Shown: positions 1-9,969 of the stretch, one piece after another | How positions within the stretch are numbered: the first letter of the stretch is position 1 | Layout of the letters: every line of letters starts with the position of its first letter | Source: Hyphomonas polymorpha PS728 | GTDB taxonomy: Bacteria; Pseudomonadota; Alphaproteobacteria; Caulobacterales; Hyphomonadaceae | Length of the DNA stretch: 64,000 nucleotides | Reading direction: 5' to 3' | Assembly: GCF_000685315.1 (NCBI RefSeq) | Contig: NZ_ARYM01000012.1 | Coordinates: 62,001-126,000 of the forward strand | The notes under the pieces: generated by a model | Databases searched by the model: none | Seen by the model: the letters and a program-made list of their open reading frames with translations, nothing else | What the model was told of the DNA's origin: nothing | Translations under genes and position numbers: made by a program

Positions 1-21
1 CGCGTACCGCGGCACTAAAAG

Positions 22-46
22 CCCCTTCTCCCTGAGGGAGAAGGGG
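22..46. repeat. REP-like perfect hairpin at window edge
   Basis: Two 11-base arms (CCCCTTCTCCC and its exact complement) flank a TGA loop. It lies in the gene-free stretch 1-147 beyond the 3' end of the minus-strand acyl-CoA dehydrogenase gene. It resembles the second hairpin at 100-128 and the one at 43038-43056, so I read it as a member of a dispersed C-rich palindromic repeat family that may also terminate transcription. There is no strong T-run. Confidence 0.6.
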
Positions 47-99
47 TTGCTACGCCTACCCATTTCGCAACAATTCGGCGGCGCGCCCCCTCACCCCTG

Positions 100-128
100 C
101 CCCTCTCCCCCGTTCCGGGGGCGAGGGG
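100..128. repeat. Second REP-like hairpin
   Basis: A 13-base arm CCCCTCTCCCCCG and its complement, with one mismatch, enclose a TTC loop. It sits 20 bases beyond the stop codon of the acyl-CoA dehydrogenase gene and could act as its terminator. Same composition as the hairpins at 22-46 and 43038-43056. Confidence 0.55.
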
Positions 129-147
129 TTCTGAGGCTGCGCTCCGC

Positions 148-1287
148 CTACCCCTTCAACATATCCCGCGAGATGATCACCCGCATCACTTCATTCGTCC
201 CCTCCAGGATCTGATGCACCCTCAGATCACGGACAATGCGTTCGACGTGGTAGTCGGCGAGGTAGCCATAGCCGCCATGGATCTGCAGGGCGTCGTTGGC
301 GACCTTGAAGGCGGTGTCGGTGACGAAGCGTTTGGCCATGGCGCACCAGCGGGTGGCGTCCGGCGTCTTGCCGTCAAGGCGTGCCGCCGCCTCATACAGC
401 ATCAGGCGCGCGGCCTGCAGCTCAGTTTCCATATCGGCGAGTTTGAACTGGGTGTTCTGGAAGTCGGCGATGGCCTTGCCGAATTGCTGGCGTTCCTTGG
501 CATAGGCGACCGCCTTGTCGAGGGCGAGTTGCGCGCCGCCCAGCGCGCAGGCGGCGATGTTGAGGCGCCCGCCATCCAGCCCCGCCATGGCGAAGCGGAA
601 GCCGTGCCCTTCTTCGCCGATGCGGTTTGCCGCCGGCACGCGCACGCCGTCCAGGATCACCTGCCGCGTCGGCTGGGATTTCCAGCCCATCTTGCGCTCA
701 TTGGCGCCAAACGACAGCCCCGGCGCATCCTTCTCGATGATGAAGGCGGACACGCCCTTGGCGCCATCGTCAGAGGTGCGCGCCATGAGGACGTAAACAT
801 CCGACGTGCCTGCGCCGGAGATGAACTGTTTGGTGCCGGTGATGACGTATTCGTCGCCGTCTTTCACGACCTTGGTTTTCAGGCTGGCCGCGTCAGAGCC
901 GGCGCCCGGCTCGGTGAGGCAGTAGGAGGCGATCAGCTCCATCGAGGTAAGGCGCGGCAGCCAGGCGGCGCGCTGCTCCTGTGACCCAAAGGTGTCGATC
1001 ATCCAGCTCGCCATATTGTGGATGGAGATGAAGGCGGCGGTAGAAACATCGCCATAGGAAAGCTGCTCGAAGATCAGCGCCGCGTCCGTCCGCGTCAGGC
1101 CGGAGCCGCCCACATCTTCCTTCACATAGATGCCCGCAAAGCCGAGTTCTGCAGCAGATTTGATCACATCGACAGGGAAATGGCTGTCCCGGTCCCAGGC
1201 TTCGGAATGGGGGGCAAGCTGGTCAGCGGCGAATTTGGCCGCCATATCGCGGATCATCTGCTGTTCGTCTGTGAAGATGAGGCTCAT
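148..1287 (-). CDS. Acyl-CoA dehydrogenase, isobutyryl-CoA type
   Basis: FAD-dependent dehydrogenase that oxidises a short or branched acyl-CoA to the 2,3-enoyl-CoA and passes electrons to ETF. The 379-residue length is standard. The N-terminal helical domain starts with FTDEQQMIRD, the central beta-domain carries CLTEPGAGSDAASL, and the C-terminal domain has QIHGGYGY and ILEGTNEVMR near the end. The overall sequence looks most like isobutyryl-CoA dehydrogenases of valine breakdown, but substrate cannot be fixed by reading. It has no co-directional catabolic neighbour; the GNAT gene upstream is divergent. The ATG at 1287 gives a full-length protein. Confidence 0.88.
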   Translation of the reverse strand: MSLIFTDEQQMIRDMAAKFAADQLAPHSEAWDRDSHFPVDVIKSAAELGFAGIYVKEDVGGSGLTRTDAALIFEQLSYGDVSTAAFISIHNMASWMIDTFGSQEQRAAWLPRLTSMELIASYCLTEPGAGSDAASLKTKVVKDGDEYVITGTKQFISGAGTSDVYVLMARTSDDGAKGVSAFIIEKDAPGLSFGANERKMGWKSQPTRQVILDGVRVPAANRIGEEGHGFRFAMAGLDGGRLNIAACALGGAQLALDKAVAYAKERQQFGKAIADFQNTQFKLADMETELQAARLMLYEAAARLDGKTPDATRWCAMAKRFVTDTAFKVANDALQIHGGYGYLADYHVERIVRDLRVHQILEGTNEVMRVIISRDMLKG

Positions 1288-1346
1288 TGGCGTGGCCCTC
1301 CGATTGGCTTAAGTCTTTGGCCCGCTTGTCCTGTGAGCCCTGATAT

Positions 1347-1892
1347 ATGTCAATCCGACGCCCTCCTGCCGGGTATGAAACCGCCGGCGCCGCGCCTGAA
1401 GAGATCCCCGCCCTGATCGCGATCGATCTGGCGGCAGGGAAAATCTTCGAAGGCACCGGCCTGCTGCCCGAGGCGCAGCTGGACGACCATGTGCCCGCCA
1501 ATGTGCTGCGTGAGGCCATGCAGACCGGGCATCTCCACACTGTGCGCGACCGCAAGGGCAATCTGGCCGGCTTCGCGCTGACCTCCGTGCGCGAGGGATG
1601 GCTCTATCTCGATCAGATCAGCGTGGACCCCGCCTATGGCCGCCAGGGCATCGGCAGCGCGCTGATCGGTCGGGTGATGCTGGAAGCCAAGGACCGGGGC
1701 CTGAAACGCGTGACGCTGTCCACGTTCCGTGATCCGCCCTGGAACGGGCCGTTCTACCGGAAAAACGGCTTCCGGGAGCTGCCCCGGAAGAAGATGGAAA
1801 AATGGATGATCGAGATTGAATCGATCCAGGATGATAACGGCCTCAACGTGCGTGACCGGTGTTTCATGGCGCGGCGATTGGGCTGGTTGTGA
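1347..1892 (+). CDS. GNAT family N-acetyltransferase
   Basis: A 181-residue single-domain acetyltransferase of unknown acceptor. Motif A, the acetyl-CoA pyrophosphate loop, is visible as VDPAYGRQGIGSALI around residues 92-106, followed by the beta4-alpha3 region and the usual FYRKNGF near residue 140. The gene ends 29 bases before hemB and is probably co-transcribed with it. Nothing indicates whether the substrate is an amino acid, a protein N-terminus or a small amine. Confidence 0.85.
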   Translation: MSIRRPPAGYETAGAAPEEIPALIAIDLAAGKIFEGTGLLPEAQLDDHVPANVLREAMQTGHLHTVRDRKGNLAGFALTSVREGWLYLDQISVDPAYGRQGIGSALIGRVMLEAKDRGLKRVTLSTFRDPPWNGPFYRKNGFRELPRKKMEKWMIEIESIQDDNGLNVRDRCFMARRLGWL

Positions 1893-1921
1893 GGGCGCCG
1901 CATTCGGCGCTAGGAGGAAGA

Positions 1922-2920
<999 letters not shown>

Positions 2921-2972
2921 GCCAGAGCCGCCGCCTCACTTCTCGTTCCAATCCTATTTCAACCCATCAGCA

Positions 2973-2997
2973 GGCTGAGGGGATCCCCGCCTCAGCC
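2973..2997. terminator. Hairpin between hemB and parC
   Basis: Arms GGCTGAGG and CCTCAGCC enclose a GC-rich loop that can pair further. The 3' arm overlaps the parC stop codon. It could terminate both convergent genes, but there is no clear T-run on either strand. Confidence 0.4.
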
Positions 2998-5226
2998 GCT
3001 GAAGGTGCCCGTCCTCGGGAAGCCCTTGGGCACGACCTTGCCCGCTTGCGCGCGCTGGCCTTTCCACTCTTTCCATTCCTCGAAGGCGCGGTGGCGGCCA
3101 CCGGTGACGACGATCAGGCCGTCGCGCTTGTCGAAGGTGATCAGGTCAGCGAGCTCTGCCCCGCCGCTATAGGATTGCAGCTTGTTGCCTTTGCCGCGCG
3201 GCATTTCGGGCAGATCCTTCAGCGGGAAGATCAGCATCTTCCGGTTGGTGCCGACCACCGCAATCATGTCGCCCAGCACAGGCACGCAGACATTGAGATG
3301 CCCGCCGCCGGTGTTGACGATCTGCTTGCCCGCCTTGCGGTTTGACTCAAGCTCCGTCTCCGGAACAACGAAACCATAGCCCGTGGACGAGGCCATCACG
3401 CGTTTACGCTCGGGCTCAAACTTGAACATATTCACGATGGCGACATTGTCTTCCAACTCGATGGAGAGGCGGATGGGCTCGCCATGGCCGCGCCCCCCCG
3501 GCAGCTTGTCTGCCGCCAGCATGAAGGCCCGCCCATCCGAGGACATGAAGACGAGCTTGTCGGTGCTCATCACCTCTTCCATGAAGCCCGGGCCATCGCC
3601 TTCCTTGAACTTGATCGACTCCGGATCAAGCCCATGGCCTTTCATGCCGCGAATCCAGCCTTGCGCGGAGAGCACCACGGTAACCGGTTCCTTCGGGCGC
3701 GTCGCTTCAAGCGCAGCGGCAAGGTCAACGGTGGGCGCATCTTCAAAGGTCGCGCGGCGGCGGCCAAGGTCCGTTGACGGATCGAACTCGTCGCGCGCAG
3801 CTTTCAGCTCTTTCGACACGCGCATCCATTGACGGCGCTCAGAACCGAGCAGTTTCACCAGCTCGTCTCGCTCCTCGGTGAGCTTTGTGTGCTCGCCCTG
3901 GATTTCCATTTCCTCCAGCTTGCGCAGCGCGCGCAGGCGGAGATTGAGGATGGCTTCGGCCTGAATGTCTGAAATCTTGAACCGCTTCATCAGGACGGGC
4001 TTGGGCTCGTCTTCCGTACGGATGATGCGGATCACCTCGTCAATGTTCAGATAGGCTTTCAGGAAGCCTTCCAGGATGTGCAGGCGCTTCTCGATCTTGT
4101 CGAGACGGAACTCAGCCCGGCGCACCACCACTTCACGGCGATGGTCGAGATAAGCCTGCAGCACATCGCGCAGGCCCATCACCTGCGGCGCGCCCTTGTG
4201 CAGCACGTTCATGTTCATGCTGAAGCGCGTTTCCAGATCGCAGGTCTTGAACAGGCTTTCCATCAGCACGTCCGGCTCAACCGTCTTGGCGCGCGGTACA
4301 AGGACGAGGCGGACATCCTCCGCAGACTCGTCGCGCACATCTTCCAGCAGCGGAACCTTCTTCGCCTCAAGCAGCTCCGAAAGCTTCTCCAGAAGCTTTG
4401 ACTTCTGCACCTGATACGGAATTTCGGTGACGATGATCTGATAGGTGCCCCGGCCGGTATCCTCGACATGCCATCGGGCGCGCATGCGGAAGGCGCCCCG
4501 GCCGGTCTCGTAAGCCTCCAGCATCGAGGCGCGATCCTCGACGATCACCCCGCCGGTCGGAAAGTCCGGCCCCTGAACGAATTCCATCAGCTCTTCGGTG
4601 GTGGCCTTGGGCTTGTCGATCAGGAAGCGCGCCGCATCGATCACCTCGGCAACATTGTGCGGCGGAATGGAGGTGGCCATGCCCACGGCGATGCCCGTGG
4701 CGCCATTGGCGAGGAGATTGGGGAAGCCGGCGGGAAGCACGACCGGCTCCTCATCATTCTCGGCATAGTTGGGGCGGAAATCGACCGCGTTCTCGTCGAG
4801 GCCCTCCATCAGCAGTTCGGCGCCGCGCGTCATCCGCGCTTCGGTGTAACGATAGGCCGCCGCGCTATCCCCGTCGATATTGCCGAAATTGCCCTGCCCA
4901 TCGACCAGCGGATAGCGGACGTTGAAATCCTGGGCGAGGCGGACCAGCGTGTCATAGATCGAGCTGTCGCCATGGGGGTGGTAGTTACCCATCACATCGC
5001 CAACGATCTTGGCGCATTTGCGATAGCCGCCTTCGGGATCGAGCCGCAGGACGCGCATGCCATAAAGGATGCGGCGCTGAACGGGCTTGAGGCCATCGCG
5101 CACATCGGGCAGCGCGCGGGACGTGATCGTGGAGAGCGCATAGGCGAGATAGCGCTTGGAGAGCGCCTCGCTCATCGGCTCATTGATGATCCGGTCCTCT
5201 GGGGGCTCGGTGGTGCGTTTGGACAT
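2992..5226 (-). CDS. parC: DNA topoisomerase IV subunit A
   Basis: Breakage-reunion subunit of topoisomerase IV, which unlinks daughter chromosomes with ParE (encoded at 41011). It is 744 residues long. The winged-helix domain begins near residue 25; YHPHGDSSIYD (residues 82-92) is the quinolone-resistance region with Ser88, and the catalytic Tyr127 lies in AAYRYTEARM. A coiled coil follows around residues 380-460, and the C-terminal beta-propeller is the short ParC kind without a GyrA box. Starts near MSKRTTEPPED and IINEPMSEALSKRYLAYAL support ParC rather than GyrA. The ATG at 5226 is used. A TTAA element shared with parE lies about 80 bases upstream. Confidence 0.95.
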   Translation of the reverse strand: MSKRTTEPPEDRIINEPMSEALSKRYLAYALSTITSRALPDVRDGLKPVQRRILYGMRVLRLDPEGGYRKCAKIVGDVMGNYHPHGDSSIYDTLVRLAQDFNVRYPLVDGQGNFGNIDGDSAAAYRYTEARMTRGAELLMEGLDENAVDFRPNYAENDEEPVVLPAGFPNLLANGATGIAVGMATSIPPHNVAEVIDAARFLIDKPKATTEELMEFVQGPDFPTGGVIVEDRASMLEAYETGRGAFRMRARWHVEDTGRGTYQIIVTEIPYQVQKSKLLEKLSELLEAKKVPLLEDVRDESAEDVRLVLVPRAKTVEPDVLMESLFKTCDLETRFSMNMNVLHKGAPQVMGLRDVLQAYLDHRREVVVRRAEFRLDKIEKRLHILEGFLKAYLNIDEVIRIIRTEDEPKPVLMKRFKISDIQAEAILNLRLRALRKLEEMEIQGEHTKLTEERDELVKLLGSERRQWMRVSKELKAARDEFDPSTDLGRRRATFEDAPTVDLAAALEATRPKEPVTVVLSAQGWIRGMKGHGLDPESIKFKEGDGPGFMEEVMSTDKLVFMSSDGRAFMLAADKLPGGRGHGEPIRLSIELEDNVAIVNMFKFEPERKRVMASSTGYGFVVPETELESNRKAGKQIVNTGGGHLNVCVPVLGDMIAVVGTNRKMLIFPLKDLPEMPRGKGNKLQSYSGGAELADLITFDKRDGLIVVTGGRHRAFEEWKEWKGQRAQAGKVVPKGFPRTGTFSG

Positions 5227-5305
5227 TCTGGCCTCTTTGCAGGTCTCGCCACATTCTGGTGCGGGTTTGCGGGTCAGGATGCCCCGACTCGCTGGAAACA
5301 GCGCA

Positions 5306-5336
5306 GGTTAACAGAAACCTGCGTTTGGTTAAGGAA
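5306..5336 (+). promoter_or_regulatory. Two-part TTAA element upstream of parC, copy 1
   Basis: GGTTAACA at 5306 and GTTAAGGAA at 5328 are separated by 14 bases (start-to-start 22). Exactly the same two words at exactly the same spacing lie upstream of parE at 40909. The element lies in the 133-base divergent region between parC and the extensin-like gene. The two TTAA cores are 21 bases apart, about two helical turns. A regulator of the CtrA type, which recognises paired TTAA half-sites but normally 11 apart, is one guess. Confidence 0.45.
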
Positions 5337-5359
5337 CATCAAAGGCCGCTGCTGCAGAT

Positions 5360-6043
5360 ATGCGTGGAATCAGCATTCTCCTGACATATGCCTTCCTGAT
5401 TGGCGCCATTGTCGTGATCCTCGCCCGCACATTGCCGGCGCGGCACAATCCCTTGGCGCCGATTGACCTGTCGGTGCGCCCGGGGCTGGCCATTTCCGCT
5501 CAACTGACCCGCCTGAAGGGTGACCGGGAAGCCTGTTTCGTGGCGCTCGACAACGCCGGCGTGGGCTATACCCCGCTGGAGGACGAGCCTCGCGGGGAAA
5601 AATGCGGCCTGTTTGACGCCCTGACGCTGGACCGGACGCTGACGCCCTATTCGGCCACGTTGCAGATGACCTGCGCGCAGACGGCGGCGGCCTATATGTG
5701 GGAGCGGCATGTGGTGCGCCCGGCGGCTGTGGAAATCTTCGATTCGCCGGTCGCCCGGATCGAGACCTATGGCAGCTTTTCCTGCCGCAACATTGCCGGC
5801 AGCCGGCGCCTTTCCCAGCACGCCTTTGGCAATGCGCTGGATGTCTCCGGCTTTCGCCTGGAGGATGGGCGGCTGATCGATGTGAAGGCGCACTGGGACA
5901 AAGGCGGCAAGGAAGCCAAGTTCCTCCGCCGCGTGCATGAGGGCGCGTGCGACCTCTTCTCGGTAACCCTGGGCCCCGAATACAACGCCGCCCACGCCGA
6001 TCATTTCCACATGGATATGGGGCCGGGCCGCGTTTGCCGGTGA
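5360..6043 (+). CDS. Extensin-like family protein
   Basis: A 227-residue envelope protein with one N-terminal membrane segment (about residues 4-26) and an extensin-like C-terminal domain. Family hallmarks are SQHAFGNALDVSGF (around 153-166) and the terminal HADHFHMDMGPGRVC. The spaced His/Asp residues resemble the metal sites of LAS-type D,D- or L,D-peptidases, so a peptidoglycan-active periplasmic enzyme is plausible but unproven. Six cysteines suggest disulfides outside the cytoplasm. It is divergent from parC and followed by a weak GC-rich hairpin near 6050-6085. Confidence 0.8.
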   Translation: MRGISILLTYAFLIGAIVVILARTLPARHNPLAPIDLSVRPGLAISAQLTRLKGDREACFVALDNAGVGYTPLEDEPRGEKCGLFDALTLDRTLTPYSATLQMTCAQTAAAYMWERHVVRPAAVEIFDSPVARIETYGSFSCRNIAGSRRLSQHAFGNALDVSGFRLEDGRLIDVKAHWDKGGKEAKFLRRVHEGACDLFSVTLGPEYNAAHADHFHMDMGPGRVCR

Positions 6044-6110
6044 GACAGCAAAAAGCCGGACAGCGACGCTCCCCGGCCTTCTTTGAGCGCAGGCTCTGCC
6101 TTGGCTCTGC

Positions 6111-6299
6111 TCAGTTTACCTTGCAGCGATAGCCCTCTCGGCTCACCTCGGCGACATTGCCTGCCCCGCCGCAGACGCGGACGGCGATGTCAGTATTCTC
6201 CTGAACCTTGGTGGAAGCCGCCGAATTGTCGGAGACGGAGATGCAGCCCGTGAGGGCAAGGGTGAGCGCAGCGCTCGCGGCGATCAAGATCGGTTTCAT
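6111..6299 (-). CDS. Small lipoprotein, unknown function
   Basis: I place the start at the ATG at 6299, giving 62 residues with a textbook lipoprotein signal ending LALTGC (lipid-modified Cys19). The mature part is only about 44 residues, rich in Ser/Asn at its beginning, and carries a cysteine pair (VCGG and YRCKV) that may form a disulfide. A longer reading in the same frame adds an unlikely N-terminus. Probably anchored in the outer or inner membrane. It follows recO on the same strand, separated by about 80 bases. Confidence 0.65.
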   Translation of the reverse strand: MKPILIAASAALTLALTGCISVSDNSAASTKVQENTDIAVRVCGGAGNVAEVSREGYRCKVN

Positions 6300-6381
6300 G
6301 TCATCAGCCTTTTTGTTGATAGCTATCAACTCCCCGCGCGGACGTTTGGCGAAGGCGAATGAATGATCCGTGAATGGAGGG

Positions 6382-7113
6382 TCAAGCCTGCGGGGCAATG
6401 CGCTTGATCAGCCGCTCCCGCTCCGCGGGCAGGCCGCGATGGACGGAGGCGAAGAGGCGGTTTTCGATGAAATGACCGGTGAGGCGCAGGCCGGCGGTGA
6501 TGTCTCCGGGGAAGATGTCGGCGCGGCTGTCGATCAGGAAGGCGGGCAGCGCGAAGAGACGGTCGACATATTGTTCTGCCTCCGAGCCACGCACGGCGCG
6601 GCCTGTGCGCGGGGAAACATGGGTGAGGCCGTCATTGGCGCCGCTGACGGCGCATTCATCAAGGTCCAGCCCGAAGCCGAGGGCAGAGAGAAGCCCGAGT
6701 TCCCAGCGCACATAAAGCGCCGGCCAGACTTCCGGATGGATCAGCTCGTCCAGCAGCAACGTGGTCGCCTCATAGAGGCTGGAGCCGGCCGCATCCCCCT
6801 CGTTGAGGCCCGCGCGCAAGAGCGCCGTGATCGAGGCAAGCGCCGCCAGCGCGGCGGGATCATCCAGCAGGCGCGAGGCGCGGTCCCGGCTCGCCTCGGC
6901 AACATCGAAGCGCCCCAGCTGATCGTCCAGCCGCCCGCTCCAGCTCAGCGCCACCGTGTTGCCCGTTTCAAACTGGGCCCGCTTGCGGCGAGAGGCGCCG
7001 CCATAGACAAGGCCGGAACGGCGTCCCCTTTCACGGGTCAGTACATCCAGGATGAGGCCGCCTTCCCCAAAGCGGCGCCCTCCGAGTACTATTCCGTTAT
7101 CGGACCAGTTCAT
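6382..7113 (-). CDS. recO: DNA repair protein RecO
   Basis: Recombination mediator of the RecFOR pathway that helps load RecA on SSB-coated single-stranded DNA. The 243 residues begin with the OB-fold start DNGIVLGGRRFGEGGLILDVLTRERGRRSGLVYGG, written here only as positions 4-38, including the basic strand typical of RecO. The middle helical region contains the family pattern LYVRWELGLLSALGFGLDL. The gene starts six bases after era ends, so it is the last gene of the overlapping rsh-to-recO unit. Confidence 0.92.
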   Translation of the reverse strand: MNWSDNGIVLGGRRFGEGGLILDVLTRERGRRSGLVYGGASRRKRAQFETGNTVALSWSGRLDDQLGRFDVAEASRDRASRLLDDPAALAALASITALLRAGLNEGDAAGSSLYEATTLLLDELIHPEVWPALYVRWELGLLSALGFGLDLDECAVSGANDGLTHVSPRTGRAVRGSEAEQYVDRLFALPAFLIDSRADIFPGDITAGLRLTGHFIENRLFASVHRGLPAERERLIKRIAPQA

Positions 7114-7119
7114 GCACCC

Positions 7120-8067
7120 TCAGACATCAAACTCCAGGCCGATCCCCTGATAGCGCTCACGCTTTTCCTGCCAGCGCTCATCCACCTTCACGAAGAGAAA
7201 GAGATGCACCGGGCGCTCCAGCATCTGGGTCAGCTCCAGCCGTGCCTGGCGGCCGATTTCCTTGATCAGGCTGCCGCCCTTGCCCAGCACCATCGCCTTG
7301 TGACCTTCGCGGCCCACGATGATAACCTGCTGCACACGAACGGACCCGTCGGCGCGCTCTTCCCAGGCTTCGGTGTCGACCATCAGCTGATAGGGCAGCT
7401 CCTGATGCAGGCGCAGCATCAGCTTTTCGCGGGTCACCTCCGCCGCCAGAAGGCGCATGGGCAGGTCGGCAATCTGGTCTGGCGGGTAAAGCGCCGGGCC
7501 TTCGGGCATCCGCGCCGCGATGGCCGCTTCCAGCTTGTCCACGCCGTCGCCCTTCTCGGCAGAGATCATGAAGATCTCATCATAGACGCCCGCTTCGTTC
7601 AGCGCCGCCATGACGGGCAGCACCTGATCATGCGGGAACAGATCAATCTTGTTGAGCGCGAGGAAGGCGCGCTTGCCCGCCTCCTTGAGCTGTTCGATCA
7701 CGCGGCGATCATCCTCGATGGAGTGGCGCTGCGCCGCGCTGAGCCGGCCCGCCTGCTCGGCCACCCAGGCCGAGGCATCGACGAGGTGAACAATGCAATC
7801 GGCCTCCTCGGCCCCGCCCCAGGCGGCCTTGACCATCGCCCGGTCCAGCCGGCGCTTGGCGGCGAATATGCCGGGCGTGTCGACGATCACGATCTGGGTA
7901 TCCCCCACCTGCGCCACGCCGCGCACAGGGAACCGCGTCGTCTGCACCTTATGCGTGACGATGGCGACCTTGGCCCCGACAAGGCGGTTGGTGAGGGTAG
8001 ATTTGCCGGCATTCGGCGCGCCGATGACGGCGCAAAACCCGGCGCGGCGGATATCTGTTTCGCTCAT
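7120..8067 (-). CDS. era: GTPase Era
   Basis: Essential GTPase that binds 16S rRNA and assists maturation of the small ribosomal subunit. The 315-residue protein shows the P-loop GAPNAGKSTL (residues 17-26), the G3 motif DTPGI, the G4 motif NKID and a C-terminal KH domain containing VGREGHKAMVLGKGGSLIK. Its start overlaps the end of rnc by four bases (ATGA type), which implies translational coupling with RNase III, a partner in rRNA processing. Confidence 0.96.
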   Translation of the reverse strand: MSETDIRRAGFCAVIGAPNAGKSTLTNRLVGAKVAIVTHKVQTTRFPVRGVAQVGDTQIVIVDTPGIFAAKRRLDRAMVKAAWGGAEEADCIVHLVDASAWVAEQAGRLSAAQRHSIEDDRRVIEQLKEAGKRAFLALNKIDLFPHDQVLPVMAALNEAGVYDEIFMISAEKGDGVDKLEAAIAARMPEGPALYPPDQIADLPMRLLAAEVTREKLMLRLHQELPYQLMVDTEAWEERADGSVRVQQVIIVGREGHKAMVLGKGGSLIKEIGRQARLELTQMLERPVHLFLFVKVDERWQEKRERYQGIGLEFDV

Positions 8068-8819
8068 TCTGTTCCTGTCAGTGTTCGGAGCATCAGGGCA
8101 GCAGCATGACGCTCCGCCTCGCGCTTGGAAGAGCCGGTAGCGGCAGCCTTGCCCATGGCAAGGCGAACTTCAACTTCATAAACCGGGGCGTGATCGGGGC
8201 CGGACCGGCCGGTGACCACATATTCCGGCAACGGATGTCCCTGCCCCTGCGCCCATTCCTGAAGAAGGGTCTTGGGGTCCTTGGTTTCAGCCGGAACGTT
8301 TTCAAACTGCGGCGCCCAGGCGCGCTCGATGAACTTGCGCGCGGCATTGAGGCCGCCCTCCTGATAGATCGCCGCGATGATCGCCTCGCAGGCGTCGCCC
8401 AGCGTCGATTCCCGCTCCTGCCCGCCAGCCGCCGCTTCGCTCTCGGACATCAGAATGAAGCGCTGCAGCCCCAGATGCCGCATCGCCTCGGCGCACGCAC
8501 CCTTCTTGACCAGCCGGTTGAGGCGCGGCGCCAGATCGCCTTCACTGTCAGACTGGCGGCGCTCGATCAGGCGTTCGGCAATGATGAGGTTCAGCACCCG
8601 GTCGCCCAGAAACTCCAGGCGCTGATTGGAAAGCTTGACCGTATCCCCCGACGGCGCAACGGCGCTCGGATGGGTCAAGGCGCGCTCAAGGCTCGCCGCA
8701 TCCTTGAAGCGGAAACCGATGATGTCCTGCGCTTCCTTCAGCGCTTCGAGCGCCAATGACGGCCTGATCGCCTTGACGGCGGCGCGCTGGCGCGTGCGCT
8801 TCGGACGGGCGGGCTTCAT
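8064..8819 (-). CDS. rnc: Ribonuclease III
   Basis: Double-strand-specific endoribonuclease for rRNA and mRNA processing. The 251 residues contain the signature [14 protein letters not shown] (about 64-77), the acidic metal-binding stretch [17 protein letters not shown], and a C-terminal double-stranded-RNA-binding domain ending in [17 protein letters not shown] basic N-terminal tail of about 25 residues precedes the catalytic domain. It overlaps era by four bases downstream and acpS by four bases upstream. The signal-peptidase gene lepB, often placed between acpS and rnc in alphaproteobacteria, is absent here. Confidence 0.96.
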   Translation of the reverse strand: MKPARPKRTRQRAAVKAIRPSLALEALKEAQDIIGFRFKDAASLERALTHPSAVAPSGDTVKLSNQRLEFLGDRVLNLIIAERLIERRQSDSEGDLAPRLNRLVKKGACAEAMRHLGLQRFILMSESEAAAGGQERESTLGDACEAIIAAIYQEGGLNAARKFIERAWAPQFENVPAETKDPKTLLQEWAQGQGHPLPEYVVTGRSGPDHAPVYEVEVRLAMGKAAATGSSKREAERHAAALMLRTLTGTE

Positions 8820-9229
8820 CGCACATCTGCCATGGCAATGGCCTCGATGATCACCTGCGCTTCGGCCCAGGGATGATCGTCCGTAAGCGTCAGATGCACC
8901 AGGGCGCGATGGCCCGGCGGGGTCAGCTTTGCCAGGCGCGTAGCGGCCCCGCCTGTCAGCTCGAAGCCCGGCTTGCCCGAAGGCAGGTTGATAACGCCCA
9001 TATGCTGCCAGTGGACGCCCGCGCGCGGGACGCCCGTGCCCAGCGCCTTGGCCATCGCCTCCTTGGCGGCAAAACGTTTGGCATAAGTCTCTGCCACGCG
9101 GCGGCGGCCGCGCGCCTTGGCAATCTCATAGGGCGTGAATACGCGCTGCTCGAACCGCTCGCCGAAACGATCCAGCGAGCGCTGGATGCGTTCGATATTG
9201 CAGAGATCGTTCCCGATGCCGATGATCAT
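8816..9229 (-). CDS. acpS: Holo-[acyl-carrier-protein] synthase
   Basis: Transfers 4'-phosphopantetheine from CoA to apo-ACP. I chose the ATG at 9229, which gives 137 residues starting [10 protein letters not shown] with the metal-binding Asp8, and overlaps the pdxJ stop by four bases; a longer in-frame reading runs into pdxJ out of frame. The second signature [14 protein letters not shown] with the catalytic Glu is present at about residues 56-69. The C-terminal part [17 protein letters not shown] is typical. The placement in a chain of ATGA overlaps indicates coupled expression. Confidence 0.95.
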   Translation of the reverse strand: MIIGIGNDLCNIERIQRSLDRFGERFEQRVFTPYEIAKARGRRRVAETYAKRFAAKEAMAKALGTGVPRAGVHWQHMGVINLPSGKPGFELTGGAATRLAKLTPPGHRALVHLTLTDDHPWAEAQVIIEAIAMADVR

Positions 9230-9969
9230 CCGCGCGCCTCGTCCATGCGGCGGCGCATTTCGCGGATCGCCGCGTCGAGGCCGATGAAGATGGCTTCCCC
9301 GATCAGGAAATGGCCGATATTCAGCTCGGCAATCTCCGGAATGGCGGCAACGGGGCCGACATTCTCGAAAGTCAGGCCATGGCCGGCATGCGGCTCGATG
9401 CCCCGGCGGCGCGCATCGGCCGCGGCTAGCTTCAGCCGTTCCAGCTCGGGCGCGGCGGCCTCTGCCCCGCCCTCGATCCAAAGCTCCGCATAACGGCCCG
9501 TATGCAGCTCCACCACCGGCGCGCCCAGCACTTCGGCCACAGCAATCTGCACCGGATCAGGCTCGATGAAGAGAGAAACGCGCGCCCCCGCTTCGTTCAG
9601 ACGGCTGACAATCGGCGCAATCTGATTGTGCAGACCGGCCACATTGAGGCCGCCTTCGGTGGTGCGTTCCTCGCGCCGCTCCGGCACGATGCAGGCCGCA
9701 TGCGGACGGAAGCGGACGGCGATTTCCGTCATCTCTTCGGTGGCCGCCATCTCCAGATTGATCGGCAGATGCGTGGCCGCGCGGATCGCGTCGAGGTCGC
9801 CATCGCGGATGTGGCGGCGGTCTTCCCGCAGGTGGATGGTGATGCCGTCTGCCCCGGCGGCGGCGGCAATCTCTGCCGCGCGCATGGGATCAGGATGGGC
9901 GCCCCCGCGCGCATTGCGAATGGTCGCCACATGATCGATATTGACCCCGAGGCGGAGGCGGCCGGTCAT
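9226..9969 (-). CDS. pdxJ: Pyridoxine 5'-phosphate synthase
   Basis: Makes pyridoxine 5'-phosphate from 1-deoxyxylulose 5-phosphate and 3-amino-2-oxopropyl phosphate, the last ring-forming step of the DXP-dependent vitamin B6 route. At 247 residues it has the standard TIM-barrel length, starting [18 protein letters not shown], with [14 protein letters not shown], the histidine/glutamate active-site region [13 protein letters not shown] near the end, and VELHTGRYA. It shares its last bases with acpS and one base with pyrE. Confidence 0.96.
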   Translation of the reverse strand: MTGRLRLGVNIDHVATIRNARGGAHPDPMRAAEIAAAAGADGITIHLREDRRHIRDGDLDAIRAATHLPINLEMAATEEMTEIAVRFRPHAACIVPERREERTTEGGLNVAGLHNQIAPIVSRLNEAGARVSLFIEPDPVQIAVAEVLGAPVVELHTGRYAELWIEGGAEAAAPELERLKLAAADARRRGIEPHAGHGLTFENVGPVAAIPEIAELNIGHFLIGEAIFIGLDAAIREMRRRMDEARG

